Shown here in pieces: positions 34,378 through 43,865 of a stretch of DNA of 64,000 nucleotides. The DNA comes from Sphingobacterium sp. N143 (GTDB lineage Bacteria > Bacteroidota > Bacteroidia > Sphingobacteriales > Sphingobacteriaceae): the NCBI RefSeq assembly GCF_030325625.1, contig NZ_JACAIS010000002.1, positions 519,913 through 583,912 on the forward strand, written 5' to 3'. Numbering within the stretch: the first letter of the stretch is position 1; each line of letters begins with the position of its first letter. The notes below the pieces were generated by a model. That model was not told where the DNA came from. It made no database searches and saw only the letters and a list, made by a program, of their open reading frames with translations. A program made the position numbers and the translations under genes.

Positions 34378-35925
34378 ATGACGGGAAAAACATATTTATA
34401 TTCTTATTTTGCTTTTTTTATTTGTTTATTTTCAATTAAAACATATTCCCAACAGCTCCCTAAACGGGAATTTCGTGGTGTCTGGGTCGCAACCATCGGT
34501 AACATAGACTGGCCTTCTGTTAAAGCGGGTAATGATGTTGCACGGCAGAAGCAAGAGTTTATCAACTTACTGGAACAACACCGGAATGCAGGCCTGAATG
34601 CCATCATCCTGCAAGTGCGTCCGGCAGCGGATGCCTTTTATGCGAAAGGACGGGAACCTTGGAGCAGGTACCTGACCGGGAAGCAGGGGCTTGCTCCCTC
34701 ACCATTCTATGACCCCTTGGAATTTGCCATTGAAGAAGCCCACAAAAGAGGGATGGAGCTCCATGCCTGGTTTAACCCTTACCGGGCATCAACCACGTTG
34801 AACCCGGCCCATTTCTCTGACGACCACATCACCAAGCGCCATCCCGAATGGTTCTTTACCTATGCCGGAAAGAAGCTTTTTAATCCGGGCATCCCGGAGG
34901 TCCGTCAATATATCATCGATGTCATCATGGACGTTGTCAAGAATTATGATGTGGACGGTATTCATTTTGACGACTATTTCTACCCCTATCCCGATAGCAG
35001 AAATACACCTGTCCCGGATCAGATCACCTTTGGCCGGTACAGCAATGGCATTAAAACGATCGACGACTGGCGGCGTAACAATGTCAATCTACTTGTGCAT
35101 GAACTTGGTGCCGCCATTAAAAAAGTAAAACCTTATGTCAAATATGGCATCAGTCCTTGTGGGGTCTGGGATAACAAGGAAAATAATGCTGAAGGATCCG
35201 AGACACGGGGCTTGAGTGCTTACCGCGAACTCTATGCCGATGGTGTAAAATGGATGCAGGAAGGATGGATTGACTATATCAATCCACAGATCTATTTTCC
35301 TTTCAAAAACCGAGCAGCAGCTTATGAGGTATTGGTTTCCTGGTGGCAAAAACACAGCTATGGGCGGCATTTTTATGTCGGTCATGGAGCCTATAGGGTG
35401 ACCGAACATAAAATCGGCTGGACTGACAAAAGCCAAATCCCGAGGCAGGTACGGCATTTACGTCAAGAGCATGATGTCGATGGCAGTATATATTTCAGCT
35501 CCAAATCACTCACCGACAATCTGGCGGGCCTGCAGGATTCTATGCGGAATGACCTATACCGCGCTCCGGCATTACCACCGACGATGCCCTGGCTGGATAG
35601 CATCCCGCCTCATGCACCATTTGGCTTATTGGTTAAATCATCACCAAACCGCAGGCTGAATACGCTTTTCTGGCAGAAGCCGGATACTGCACCTGATGGT
35701 GAATCTGCCTATGGGTATGTGGTTTATCGCTTTGCTGTAGGTGAACAGGTCAATATCAAAGATCCGAATAAAATTATTTTTATCACCTTTGACAGCAACA
35801 AACTTCAGTATACGGACGACGACATCCAGCCACATCATGCCTATAAGTATGTGGTCACCGCCATCGACCGGATGAAAAATGAAAGCAAACCATCGGACAG
35901 CAGGGAGGTCAACGAAGTATTATAA
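34378..35925 (+). CDS. GHL10-family glycoside hydrolase-like protein (second copy)
   Basis: 515 aa from ATG 34378 (MTGKTYLYSYFAFFICLFSI), with a cleavable signal peptide ending near TYSQ instead of a lipobox. The barrel repeats the blocks of the lipoprotein at 1329: REFRGVWVATIGNIDWPS, LQVRPAADAFYAKGREPWS, ELHAWFNPYRAST, DGIHFDDYFYPYPD and KYGISPCGVWDNKE. The C-terminal 90 residues are fibronectin-like (SAYGYVVYRFAVGEQVNIKD). GHL10 proteins are thought to cleave peptidoglycan-derived or other envelope glycans. It is periplasmic, whereas the paralog is anchored. A terminator follows. Confidence 0.87.
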   Translation: MTGKTYLYSYFAFFICLFSIKTYSQQLPKREFRGVWVATIGNIDWPSVKAGNDVARQKQEFINLLEQHRNAGLNAIILQVRPAADAFYAKGREPWSRYLTGKQGLAPSPFYDPLEFAIEEAHKRGMELHAWFNPYRASTTLNPAHFSDDHITKRHPEWFFTYAGKKLFNPGIPEVRQYIIDVIMDVVKNYDVDGIHFDDYFYPYPDSRNTPVPDQITFGRYSNGIKTIDDWRRNNVNLLVHELGAAIKKVKPYVKYGISPCGVWDNKENNAEGSETRGLSAYRELYADGVKWMQEGWIDYINPQIYFPFKNRAAAYEVLVSWWQKHSYGRHFYVGHGAYRVTEHKIGWTDKSQIPRQVRHLRQEHDVDGSIYFSSKSLTDNLAGLQDSMRNDLYRAPALPPTMPWLDSIPPHAPFGLLVKSSPNRRLNTLFWQKPDTAPDGESAYGYVVYRFAVGEQVNIKDPNKIIFITFDSNKLQYTDDDIQPHHAYKYVVTAIDRMKNESKPSDSREVNEVL

Positions 35926-35950
35926 GCTTTTGCACCGTACATGCAAGAAA

Positions 35951-36006
35951 TAACCCTCAAGGAATCGCAATGCCGAATTAGCGGAGCGCCCCTGAGGGTT
36001 ATTTTA
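35951..36006. terminator. Bidirectional terminator between GHL10 and GH3 genes
   Basis: AACCCTCA (35952-35959) and TGAGGGTT (35993-36000) pair around a 33-nt loop, with TATTTTAT after the second arm. The two genes converge on it. Confidence 0.65.
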
Positions 36007-36042
36007 TAGGATGGCTGTTAGGCCGGATGGGTTCAAAGTAAA

Positions 36043-37749
36043 TTATTTACCTTGTCCGTTTTTAAACTTCTTATTGATGGTGACAGGTAGTTTTCCTTTC
36101 GGAACATTTTGCCCCAATATAGTTTTTGCAGCGGCTTTCTGCATAAAAGCATCATTTTGATAAGCCAATAAGATCGTTTTTGCTTTCTTGGATGCCTCGA
36201 AACCATCTAGCGCATAGGCATTGGTAAAGCAGGTCAGGATGGATTTTTTTGCAAATTTTTTCATCAGCCCCTGCACCTCTTTATTCAGGGACATGGTAGG
36301 CCGTGGACGGACTCTGGTATCATGCACGGCGATAATGTATTGTTTATTCTTCTTGATTTCTTTACGGATACGCTTGATATCATCTTTACTCATGCTGTCG
36401 GTGATGAAATATTGGGTTTCATTTGACAGTGCATTGGCCAATTCATTTTGAAATTCCTGGTTGGAACTGATCCCCACATTGATAATCGCTGTGGGCAGGT
36501 CTTTATTGAATGACCTGATTTTTTCTGTGGATTTCAGTGCTGTGACCGCTGCATTGGCCAGTTCATCGATCAGCTGAATAGTCGATGTACGATGTAGGTC
36601 GGCATATAAGTTCTGCCTTGAAGTAACCTGATATTTATCCAGTCCCAACCATAATTTCGCTGCCAATACGCGTTTGACACGGGCATCAATATCGGTCTGT
36701 GCGATACGGCCTTCGGCTATCGCTTTTAGGATAAGGTCGATGGCACGTTTGCTATTTTCGGAAACCTCCAGCAGGTCGTGCCCCGCAATGATCGCCTGTA
36801 CATCAGCCTCTCCGTTTGGAAAAAATTTCTTTACGCCGTTCATATCCATCGCATCGGTCACAGTAAGCCCTTTAAAGCCCAGTTCATTGCGCAACAGGTC
36901 AGTTACAACCTTTTTGGAAATAGAGGATGGCATATGGGGTGTATCGTCTAAGCTCGGAATGTTCATATGGGCCACCATGACTGCGGGAGCCCCTGCTTTA
37001 ATGAGTTCTTTAAAAGGGTAGAGCTCCAGGCTGTCTAACCTCGCTTTATCAAAAGGCAACTGAGGAAGATCATGATGTGAATCCACATCTGTATCACCAT
37101 GGCCAGGAAAATGCTTGATCGATGCTAAAATGCCACCTTCAACCATACCGTCCATGTATGCTTTCGCCTTTTTTGCCACATTATATTTGTTATCGCCAAA
37201 AGAACGGATACCGATTACCGGATTTTTGGGATTATTGTTGATATCGACATCAGGAGCAAAATTGAAATGCATCCCCATACGATGGAAATCAAGCGCAACC
37301 TCACGCCCCATACGGTAAATCAGTTGATCATCCTGTATGGCTCCTAAAGTCATCTGGTAAGGAAAAGACAGTGTCGAATCTGGCATACGCATTCCCAATC
37401 CCCATTCGCCATCAAAAGTCACCAGCAAAGGCACCTTGGACAAGGATTGATAACGGTTGAACATATCAACATGCCGTACTGGTCCCCCCTGAAAAACAAC
37501 AAGACCACCCAAATGTTCATCTTGCACGACCCGGGCTACAGAATCAATGTATTGCTGACCAAGATTTGTATGCGCACGGACCAAAAAAAGCTGGGCGACT
37601 TTTTCCTTCGGTGTCAAGGTATGAAATACGGAATCTACCCAAGCATGCGGTGAATTGATGTATTTTACAAAATCTTTCTTATCCTGAGCTTTCAAAAATG
37701 AAATTGAGCTGGCCAATGCCAATAGTCCCAGGCTGAGTTTTTTGAACAT
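36043..37749 (-). CDS. Glycoside hydrolase family 3, NagZ-like beta-N-acetylglucosaminidase
   Basis: 568 aa. Signal peptide ends at FLKAQ. The GH3 N-domain carries KHFPGHGDTDVDSHHDLP (residues 212-228), which includes the Asp/His acid-base dyad specific to NagZ (DSHH, residues 223-226), and LTVTDAMDMNGV with nucleophile Asp299. The rest (about 390-560) is a GH3 C-domain-like region that is absent in short E. coli NagZ. It should release GlcNAc from muropeptides, but because of the export signal it acts in the periplasm. A linked NagA is encoded at 3133. Confidence 0.88.
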   Translation of the reverse strand: MFKKLSLGLLALASSISFLKAQDKKDFVKYINSPHAWVDSVFHTLTPKEKVAQLFLVRAHTNLGQQYIDSVARVVQDEHLGGLVVFQGGPVRHVDMFNRYQSLSKVPLLVTFDGEWGLGMRMPDSTLSFPYQMTLGAIQDDQLIYRMGREVALDFHRMGMHFNFAPDVDINNNPKNPVIGIRSFGDNKYNVAKKAKAYMDGMVEGGILASIKHFPGHGDTDVDSHHDLPQLPFDKARLDSLELYPFKELIKAGAPAVMVAHMNIPSLDDTPHMPSSISKKVVTDLLRNELGFKGLTVTDAMDMNGVKKFFPNGEADVQAIIAGHDLLEVSENSKRAIDLILKAIAEGRIAQTDIDARVKRVLAAKLWLGLDKYQVTSRQNLYADLHRTSTIQLIDELANAAVTALKSTEKIRSFNKDLPTAIINVGISSNQEFQNELANALSNETQYFITDSMSKDDIKRIRKEIKKNKQYIIAVHDTRVRPRPTMSLNKEVQGLMKKFAKKSILTCFTNAYALDGFEASKKAKTILLAYQNDAFMQKAAAKTILGQNVPKGKLPVTINKKFKNGQGK

Positions 37750-37943
37750 AAATTAGTTGTATAATGAATTAAAATAGAGTACTAATAACGTCATAATTTT
37801 GGATAAAATGAAATTGTTTTTGCAATAATTTAATATAAACACGCATAAAGACGCATTTTCACCGCGAGCAGGATGCTTGTCTTAACCTGGGATCAGAGCC
37901 GGGATCAAAAGAATCCCATTGTCCAGCCCCAAATGGATCAGAG

Positions 37944-38486
37944 CTAAATCAAATTATATTTTTTTTCAAGAAAGAGTGTCAATTCGATAGTTTGTTCCAG
38001 TTCACCAATGGCTTCTTTTTTCCATAAGGTATCGATGATCAACAGCAGGAACTGTGTTTCAAATTCAGGGCTTTCGTAGCCAAGTTCTTTAAAAGCCCGA
38101 TGGATGATCGGTTGCACCGGTTTCATGAATTGTTCGTGTTGTTGCTTGGAGAAAGGATGATGCGACAGGCGTTCCTGCAGTTTCCAAAATATAGGTTCAG
38201 CACTGACCAATTTACCTGGTAAATTGATCATCGTGCGCAAAAACTCTTTCGGCTCACGATAGGTCATCATCCCCCGGTGATGGGTAAGCACCTTTCGATA
38301 CCCAGACTTGATCAAATAGACTAAAAGGGCATCTTTATTGCCAAAATGCTTGAAGATTAAGGCTTCTGAAACACCTGCATTTTGTGCAATGGTTTTGGTA
38401 GACGTATTGGTATAGCCCTGATCAGAAAAAAGTAATAAGGCTTCTTTCATAATACGTTCTTTCCTACTCAAAACACTCTCTTTCAT
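37944..38486 (-). CDS. TetR-family transcriptional regulator
   Basis: 180 aa from ATG 38486 (MKESVLSRKERIMKEALLLF). A longer frame to 38552 is excluded because the -33 and -7 boxes lie inside it. The TetR HTH is clear: TNTSTKTIAQNAGVSEALIF and KHFGNKDALLVYL. The C-terminal ligand domain has no assignable class. It is autoregulated in all likelihood: a palindrome overlaps its own promoter. The nearest gene upstream of the promoter is the divergent outer-membrane protein at 38762. Confidence 0.88.
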   Translation of the reverse strand: MKESVLSRKERIMKEALLLFSDQGYTNTSTKTIAQNAGVSEALIFKHFGNKDALLVYLIKSGYRKVLTHHRGMMTYREPKEFLRTMINLPGKLVSAEPIFWKLQERLSHHPFSKQQHEQFMKPVQPIIHRAFKELGYESPEFETQFLLLIIDTLWKKEAIGELEQTIELTLFLEKKYNLI

Positions 38487-38521
38487 ATACGATAGTTGTC
38501 CAGTTGATTCTAATTCTACTG

Positions 38522-38555
38522 CAAACTTAGATATATTGCTTTTTATATGCAATAT
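38522..38555 (-). promoter_or_regulatory. tetR promoter overlapped by its probable operator
   Basis: Minus strand: TTG, exactly 20 nt, then TAAGTTTG (plus CAAACTTA at 38522-38529). The palindrome ATATTGC-N9-GCAATAT (38533-38555) fills the spacer and covers the TTG. TetR dimers bind such sites, so autorepression is expected. Confidence 0.75.
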
Positions 38556-38761
38556 AATTGCGCGTTATATAAAACAATATATCGGTCTCCCCGCTGCCGC
38601 TGAGCATCTTTGTTAGATGAGGATATGTATCCAATTTTTCCCTTCACTTAAGCTTATTGTAACTAAAATGATAATAATTCGTAACAAATAGTCCCTTAAA
38701 TTTGGGGGGGACAAACAATAAACGTCAATAATACATTAAATTAAGCCAATATTCTAAATTA

Positions 38762-41494
38762 ATGAACGCCAATATCTGGGTCACCGTTGTCGTATTTTTC
38801 TATTTACTGTTGTTGGGGACAAGCGTTTTTGCTCAACAGCATATTGCGGGGAAGCTCTTGGACAACAGCACTTCAAAGCCTATTTCGGGTGCCAGCGTGA
38901 CGATTATTTCACGTAAAGATTCCAGTAAATTTCAATTGCCAACAGATATTGTAGGCAGATTTAGCAGCGGCTCATTACCAAACGGAGCGTATATGATCCT
39001 GGTGCAGCCTATGGGTTATTCGGCAGACAGCAGCCAGGTTATACTGACCGGGGAGCCAGTTGACGTTCTGTTCAAGCTCAACAATTCAGAAATCGTTCTG
39101 GATGAAATCAATATCACGCCCAGTACTGTTCAGGTCAAGGGGGATACCCTGGAATTTGACACCAAAAAATATGTGACACAGGATTTTGCAGATGCCGATG
39201 AACTGGTAAAACAGATCCCAGGCGTAGAGATTGACGAGGATGGCAATGTGAAGGCACAGGGAGAGGCCGTCAATAAAATTATTATTGATGGCCGCGAATT
39301 TTTCAGCACTGACCCGAAAGTTGCCCTCCGGAATTTACCGGCCGATGTGATTGCCAAAGTACAGATCATAGATGACAAGACCGAGCAGGCCAAGTTCAGC
39401 GGGTTTGATGATGGCACGCGGATGAAGGTTATCAACATTGTCACGAAGCCTGAGAAGAGAAAATCCTACTTTGGCAAAATTTCAGGCGGTGTCGGCCCAG
39501 AGGAGAAATATGCCATCAACACACAGGTGACAAAAATGAATCCCAAACGTCAATATTCAATCGACATCAATACCAACAACGTCAACCAGCCAAATGGATT
39601 TTCCCCCAGGGGAAATAACCGTGGCCGGACAGGACAGGGCATCACAACCCGCTTTAATGCAGGATTCAATTACCTGGATCGTTTTTTTGGGGAGCGGATG
39701 GATTTCAATACCAACTATGCCTATCATTATACGGACAACAATATCATCAGCCAGAATAAAACAGACTATACGGCTGGGAACCGGGCCAACCAGCTAACCA
39801 ACCAGGAACAATTGGGCAACACCTATACAAACAACCATGCTTTGTCAATCAGAGCCAACTGGAAGATCGATTCTCTCCAAAAACTGGATTTCCAGCCCCG
39901 TTTTTCTTATCAGAGCGACAATAGGCATAATAGTTCCATGGGCAATACCTTACTGAACCTCACGGAAATACTCAACAGCTCCCAGCGTGACAACAAAAGT
40001 CTTGGTGAAAATTTCAATTGGGGTGGGGACCTGACCTATATGCGTCGGCTGGGCAAGCCGGGGCGCACGATCAGTTTAAATCTCAATGGCTCCTTCAGTA
40101 CCAACAAAAGCAATGCAGCCAACTATGCCTTAAACTCCTATTACCGTGATGGAGCATTCGACCGCGTGGATACCGTTGACAATAGAAACTACAGCAAGGG
40201 TGACAACAATGGTTTTCGTTCGAAAGTAGCTTACACGGAAATGCTGGGCAAATATTCCCGCATACAGGGAAACTATACCTTTCGGAATACTGCCCGATAT
40301 TCTGACCGAAAGACATACGAATTCCTGGCAGAAACGGGGCAAGTGGGGGAATTAAAGGACCGTCTTTCCAATGAGTTTCGCAACGATTTCTTGTACCACA
40401 GTGCGGGTCTATCCTATTTATTTAACAAAAAAGACAGCATCCGTTTTCAAATTGGGCTGGACTACCAAAATGCTGCACAGGCCAATGACCGGATATTACC
40501 CAGTATACTTGCCACGAAGAGTCACTTCAACAGCCTGCTGCCCAATGTAAATTTCCAGTACAATTTCACAAAAGAAACCCGAATTGAGCTACGCTATAAT
40601 GCAAAGACCAATACGCCAAGCATCGAACAACTTCAAGATTTTATAGACAACCAGAATCCGCTGCGCATCAGTTCCGGAAATCCCAACCTCAAGCAGGAAT
40701 ATGACCATAATCTTGTCATGCAGTTCCGGTCGATCAACAAAGCTTCGGGCAGAAGCTTTACCTCGGGGTTTACAGCTGATTTTATCCAGCATAAAATCAG
40801 CAACACGATCTTTACCACAGACTCGGCCTTTACGATTGCGGAAGATATTGTACTGGGGCCGGGGGGACAATACAGTAAACCGGAAAATTTTGACGGGGTG
40901 TATAACCTCAGATGGCATAATAGCTTTGGCTATCGCATCGAACCGCTCAAATTGAACATCAACCTCAACAACAACCTGTATTTTAATCAAAACTACACCT
41001 TGCTGAACTTTGAAAAAGTAGATGCAAAAACATATGGCATAAACCAGCGCATCGGCGTAAATACGGCATTCAGCAAAGAACTTATCATCGGGTTGGATTA
41101 TAACGGAAATCTATCCTATTCCAAAAATTCAGCTACCGAAACATCAAATTATTCGGTCTACAGACATACTGTCGGCAATTCCATCGCCTTGACCTTATTG
41201 AAAACCTGGACGTTAAATTCAACATTTAATTACTTATACAATGGCAGCATCTTGAATGCGGCAAGTACCACGAGTTTATTATGGAATATTGCCATCGGAA
41301 AGAAGCTGTTCAGGCGTAGAAATGCAGAAGTCAACCTAACGGTATTTGACCTCTTAAATGACAATAAAAACATCAACCAGCAGATCAACGATCTTTGGGT
41401 ACGTGTCTCGCAATCCAATGCTATCACACGCTATGCCATGCTGAGTTTTACTTACCACATCCGGGGCCTGAGGGGAAAAGGGGGCAAACACTAA
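38762..41494 (+). CDS. Outer membrane beta-barrel protein (TonB receptor-like, OMP_b-brl_3)
   Basis: 910 aa. N-terminal signal segment NANIWVTVVVFFYLLLLGTS ends at FAQQ. A CarboxypepD_reg-like domain follows (IAGKLLDNSTSKPISGASVT, about 27-110), then a plug-like part with DEINITPSTVQVKGDTLEFD and QIPGVEIDEDGNVKAQGEAV, and a long beta-barrel that ends LSFTYHIRGL plus a basic tail. In Bacteroidota such proteins are TonB-dependent receptor relatives of uncertain ligand. Tail-to-tail with the regulator gene of a two-component system (4 nt apart), a pairing often seen with RprXY-type systems. Confidence 0.85.
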   Translation: MNANIWVTVVVFFYLLLLGTSVFAQQHIAGKLLDNSTSKPISGASVTIISRKDSSKFQLPTDIVGRFSSGSLPNGAYMILVQPMGYSADSSQVILTGEPVDVLFKLNNSEIVLDEINITPSTVQVKGDTLEFDTKKYVTQDFADADELVKQIPGVEIDEDGNVKAQGEAVNKIIIDGREFFSTDPKVALRNLPADVIAKVQIIDDKTEQAKFSGFDDGTRMKVINIVTKPEKRKSYFGKISGGVGPEEKYAINTQVTKMNPKRQYSIDINTNNVNQPNGFSPRGNNRGRTGQGITTRFNAGFNYLDRFFGERMDFNTNYAYHYTDNNIISQNKTDYTAGNRANQLTNQEQLGNTYTNNHALSIRANWKIDSLQKLDFQPRFSYQSDNRHNSSMGNTLLNLTEILNSSQRDNKSLGENFNWGGDLTYMRRLGKPGRTISLNLNGSFSTNKSNAANYALNSYYRDGAFDRVDTVDNRNYSKGDNNGFRSKVAYTEMLGKYSRIQGNYTFRNTARYSDRKTYEFLAETGQVGELKDRLSNEFRNDFLYHSAGLSYLFNKKDSIRFQIGLDYQNAAQANDRILPSILATKSHFNSLLPNVNFQYNFTKETRIELRYNAKTNTPSIEQLQDFIDNQNPLRISSGNPNLKQEYDHNLVMQFRSINKASGRSFTSGFTADFIQHKISNTIFTTDSAFTIAEDIVLGPGGQYSKPENFDGVYNLRWHNSFGYRIEPLKLNINLNNNLYFNQNYTLLNFEKVDAKTYGINQRIGVNTAFSKELIIGLDYNGNLSYSKNSATETSNYSVYRHTVGNSIALTLLKTWTLNSTFNYLYNGSILNAASTTSLLWNIAIGKKLFRRRNAEVNLTVFDLLNDNKNINQQINDLWVRVSQSNAITRYAMLSFTYHIRGLRGKGGKH

Positions 41495-41497
41495 AAA

Positions 41498-42172
41498 TCA
41501 ATCGACCGTAAGCATGTAACCCACCCCCCTGACATTGGTAATCTTGACCCGACTGTCCTGACTCAGGTATTTCCGGATACGACTGATAAATACATCTAGG
41601 CTCCGCCCCGTAAAATATTTGTCATGACTCCAATAGGCCCGCATAATATCTTCTCTGGAGATGACTTTGTCTTTTTGCTCGTACAGCTTACGCAGCAGCT
41701 CACTTTCACGAAAGGATAGTTTGAGCACCTCTCCCTGGTAGGTCAGCTGATGTCTCAGGCTATCCAAGGTATAATCCCCGATCATCAGTTTTTGTCCAAA
41801 CAACATCTTGGGGCTATTTTTAAGCAGGGACTCAATCCGCACGACCAGTTCCTCAATCTTGAATGGCTTCTTCACATAATCGTCACCACCAATACGAAAT
41901 CCTTTAACGACATCTTCTGTCTGTACCTTGGCAGTCAGGAAAATGATCGGGACCTGCGTATCAAGTTCTCTGATCTTTGCTGCCAGGGTAAAGCCATCCA
42001 TGACCGGCATCATGACATCAATAACCAAGATATCGGGCTTGGCGGATCCGAAGGATTCCAGGGCCTCATGCCCATTGCTGCAATGGACCACAGCAAAACC
42101 GTTTGCCTCCAGGCTATCTGCTACAATCATCGCCAGGCTTGGCTCGTCTTCTACATATAAAATATCAATCAT
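41498..42172 (-). CDS. OmpR/PhoB-family response regulator, RprY-like
   Basis: 224 aa from ATG 42172 (MIDILYVEDEPSLAMIVADS). Receiver domain residues 1-120: acidic pair ED at 8-9, phospho-acceptor Asp52 in DILVIDVMMPVMDGF, and Lys in DDYVKKPF. The winged helix (about 130-224) has LSFRESELLRKLYEQKDKVI, the DNA-contact helix SLDVFISRIRKYLSQDSRVK and a C-terminal hairpin NVRGVGYMLTVD. It is probably the output of the kinase encoded 122 nt upstream. The promoter lies in the 42173-42294 spacer or upstream of the kinase. Confidence 0.92.
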   Translation of the reverse strand: MIDILYVEDEPSLAMIVADSLEANGFAVVHCSNGHEALESFGSAKPDILVIDVMMPVMDGFTLAAKIRELDTQVPIIFLTAKVQTEDVVKGFRIGGDDYVKKPFKIEELVVRIESLLKNSPKMLFGQKLMIGDYTLDSLRHQLTYQGEVLKLSFRESELLRKLYEQKDKVISREDIMRAYWSHDKYFTGRSLDVFISRIRKYLSQDSRVKITNVRGVGYMLTVD

Positions 42173-42294
42173 GGTAACTATGCGTATTGAGTACTTAGAT
42201 TTAGACTGTTCAAGCCTAAGGCTTACCAACTTCGTCTTTTATCCTTGTCCGTTATTCTTTGTTCTTTGCTTCTTGTTCTACTTATATCCAAACA

Positions 42295-43746
42295 TCAGTG
42301 ATCCTTGGTCCCGCGTTTGGGTAAGCGAATGACAAATGTACTTCCTTTGTCCAATTCACTTTGCACAGTAATCCGTCCTTCATGTCTTTTGATCACTTGT
42401 TTAACATAGGCAAGCCCCAATCCAAAACCTTTCACGTCGTGCAAATTTCCGGCCGGCACCCTAAAAAACATATCAAAAATCTGCTTGTGGTATTCTGCGG
42501 GGATTCCTTTTCCATCATCCGAAATACGGATCTGGACATCGTCCCTTATCTCCTGTATATCGACGATAATATTCGCTTGGTTGCCGGTATATTTAATAGC
42601 ATTTTCCAGTAAATTATTGATCACATTCTTGAGATGGGATTCGTCGCCGTGGATCTTAATTTCTGTGGGATTGGCAAGCAGTTCTATAACCACTGTCTTG
42701 GTTTTATTAAGCTGAGCTACTTCAATGGCACTTTTTGCCATGGCTACCATATCGAAATCCGAAGGTTGCAGCACAAGCCCTCTGGTCGCATCAATGTCCA
42801 TCTGTAGCACCTTTTCGATCATATTGGACAGATGCTCGAGCTCTCGTTTAGAAATATTCAGATAGCGGTTCATCTTTTCCCTATCATCTTGGACACCATA
42901 CAGCTGAATAGCCTCCACAGCTGCCATAACGGTAGATACTGGAGTTTTGAGTTCATGGGTCATATTATCCACAAAGTTTTTACGAAGCTCGGCCATCTTG
43001 TTTTGTGTCAAAATAGTCTTCATCAAATAGAAAAAGGTACCTAATAACAGACCTATCAGCAGAAAAGAAATCAGCAATTGCCAGCTGAGACTATAGAGCA
43101 GGTACTTCCAGTCTTCTTTGAATTTGACAACCAGAAATTCACTTTTGGCAGGATTAACCATCATGGGCCGGGTCCAGGCCAGATTTTTTGCCCTGTATTC
43201 GCGCCTAACATCCTTGATTTGTCTATGTGGGATGTTGACTGTACTCAATTCATAAGGAACTGAAATCCCTTTGTTATTTAATGATTCTTTGAATTTCGTA
43301 TCGATCAGGTTCAGATTACCTGCATTCATTTCAAAGTCGCGGAACAAAAAGGGTGGTATAATTGCATTTTGGTTTTCGCGGTCTTTGACATATATTTTTC
43401 TTTTCCTGTCATGATTAGTCCCGGGAACAGGTCTGGCATGGGGCATTTCGGCCCGTACACGGGCTAAGGCGCTATCAAGTGTCGCCCCGGGGAGCAAGGG
43501 TTGCAGTTCTTTCTTTACATTGTTGAGCAATTGCACCTGGTCTCCTTCCGGGCCTTCCATCCGGTGGTCCCCATTCTCCGCCTGATACACCTCCTGGACG
43601 GCATTGAAAAGTGAACGTTCGGCAGTCGATAGGAAAAGATCCCGGCGATCGGTATAACTACCATAAAGCCAAACCCCCAGCACGATGGTAATCCCCATGC
43701 CGATCACAACAATCAATGTGATCAATAATTTAAATCTTCTACCCAT
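42295..43746 (-). CDS. Two-component sensor histidine kinase, RprX-like
   Basis: 483 aa. Two membrane helices: LLITLIVVIGMGITIVLGVW (7-26) and LLISFLLIGLLLGTFFYLMK (224-243), with about 190 periplasmic residues between them. HisKA carries phospho-acceptor His264 in DNMTHELKTPVSTV. HATPase_c has NVINNLLENAIKYTGNQANI, IRISDDGKGIPAEY and GFGLGLAYVKQVIKRHEG. It should sense an envelope signal and phosphorylate the regulator gene product at 41498. The periplasmic sequence shows no known sensor domain. Confidence 0.92.
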   Translation of the reverse strand: MGRRFKLLITLIVVIGMGITIVLGVWLYGSYTDRRDLFLSTAERSLFNAVQEVYQAENGDHRMEGPEGDQVQLLNNVKKELQPLLPGATLDSALARVRAEMPHARPVPGTNHDRKRKIYVKDRENQNAIIPPFLFRDFEMNAGNLNLIDTKFKESLNNKGISVPYELSTVNIPHRQIKDVRREYRAKNLAWTRPMMVNPAKSEFLVVKFKEDWKYLLYSLSWQLLISFLLIGLLLGTFFYLMKTILTQNKMAELRKNFVDNMTHELKTPVSTVMAAVEAIQLYGVQDDREKMNRYLNISKRELEHLSNMIEKVLQMDIDATRGLVLQPSDFDMVAMAKSAIEVAQLNKTKTVVIELLANPTEIKIHGDESHLKNVINNLLENAIKYTGNQANIIVDIQEIRDDVQIRISDDGKGIPAEYHKQIFDMFFRVPAGNLHDVKGFGLGLAYVKQVIKRHEGRITVQSELDKGSTFVIRLPKRGTKDH

Positions 43747-43839
43747 AACGAAAACAAATTTAAATTACTAGATTTGCAATCGCTGTGGTAATTAACCATA
43801 TTTAACAAAATATAACACTGATTAACAGTAAGCATTGAT

Positions 43840-43847
43840 TACTTTTG
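43840..43847 (+). promoter_or_regulatory. -7 box of the DUF4270 gene
   Basis: TACTTTTG, 18 nt before the ATG at 43866. The same TTG opens a longer false reading (43845), so this box fixes the start. No consensus TTG is seen 19-20 nt upstream. Confidence 0.5.
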
Positions 43848-43865
43848 CACTATTCAAAAATTAAT

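Noticed and set aside
43845..43865. TTG start of the DUF4270 gene
   Set aside because: It lies inside the -7 box TACTTTTG; the ATG at 43866 gives a correct lipoprotein signal.
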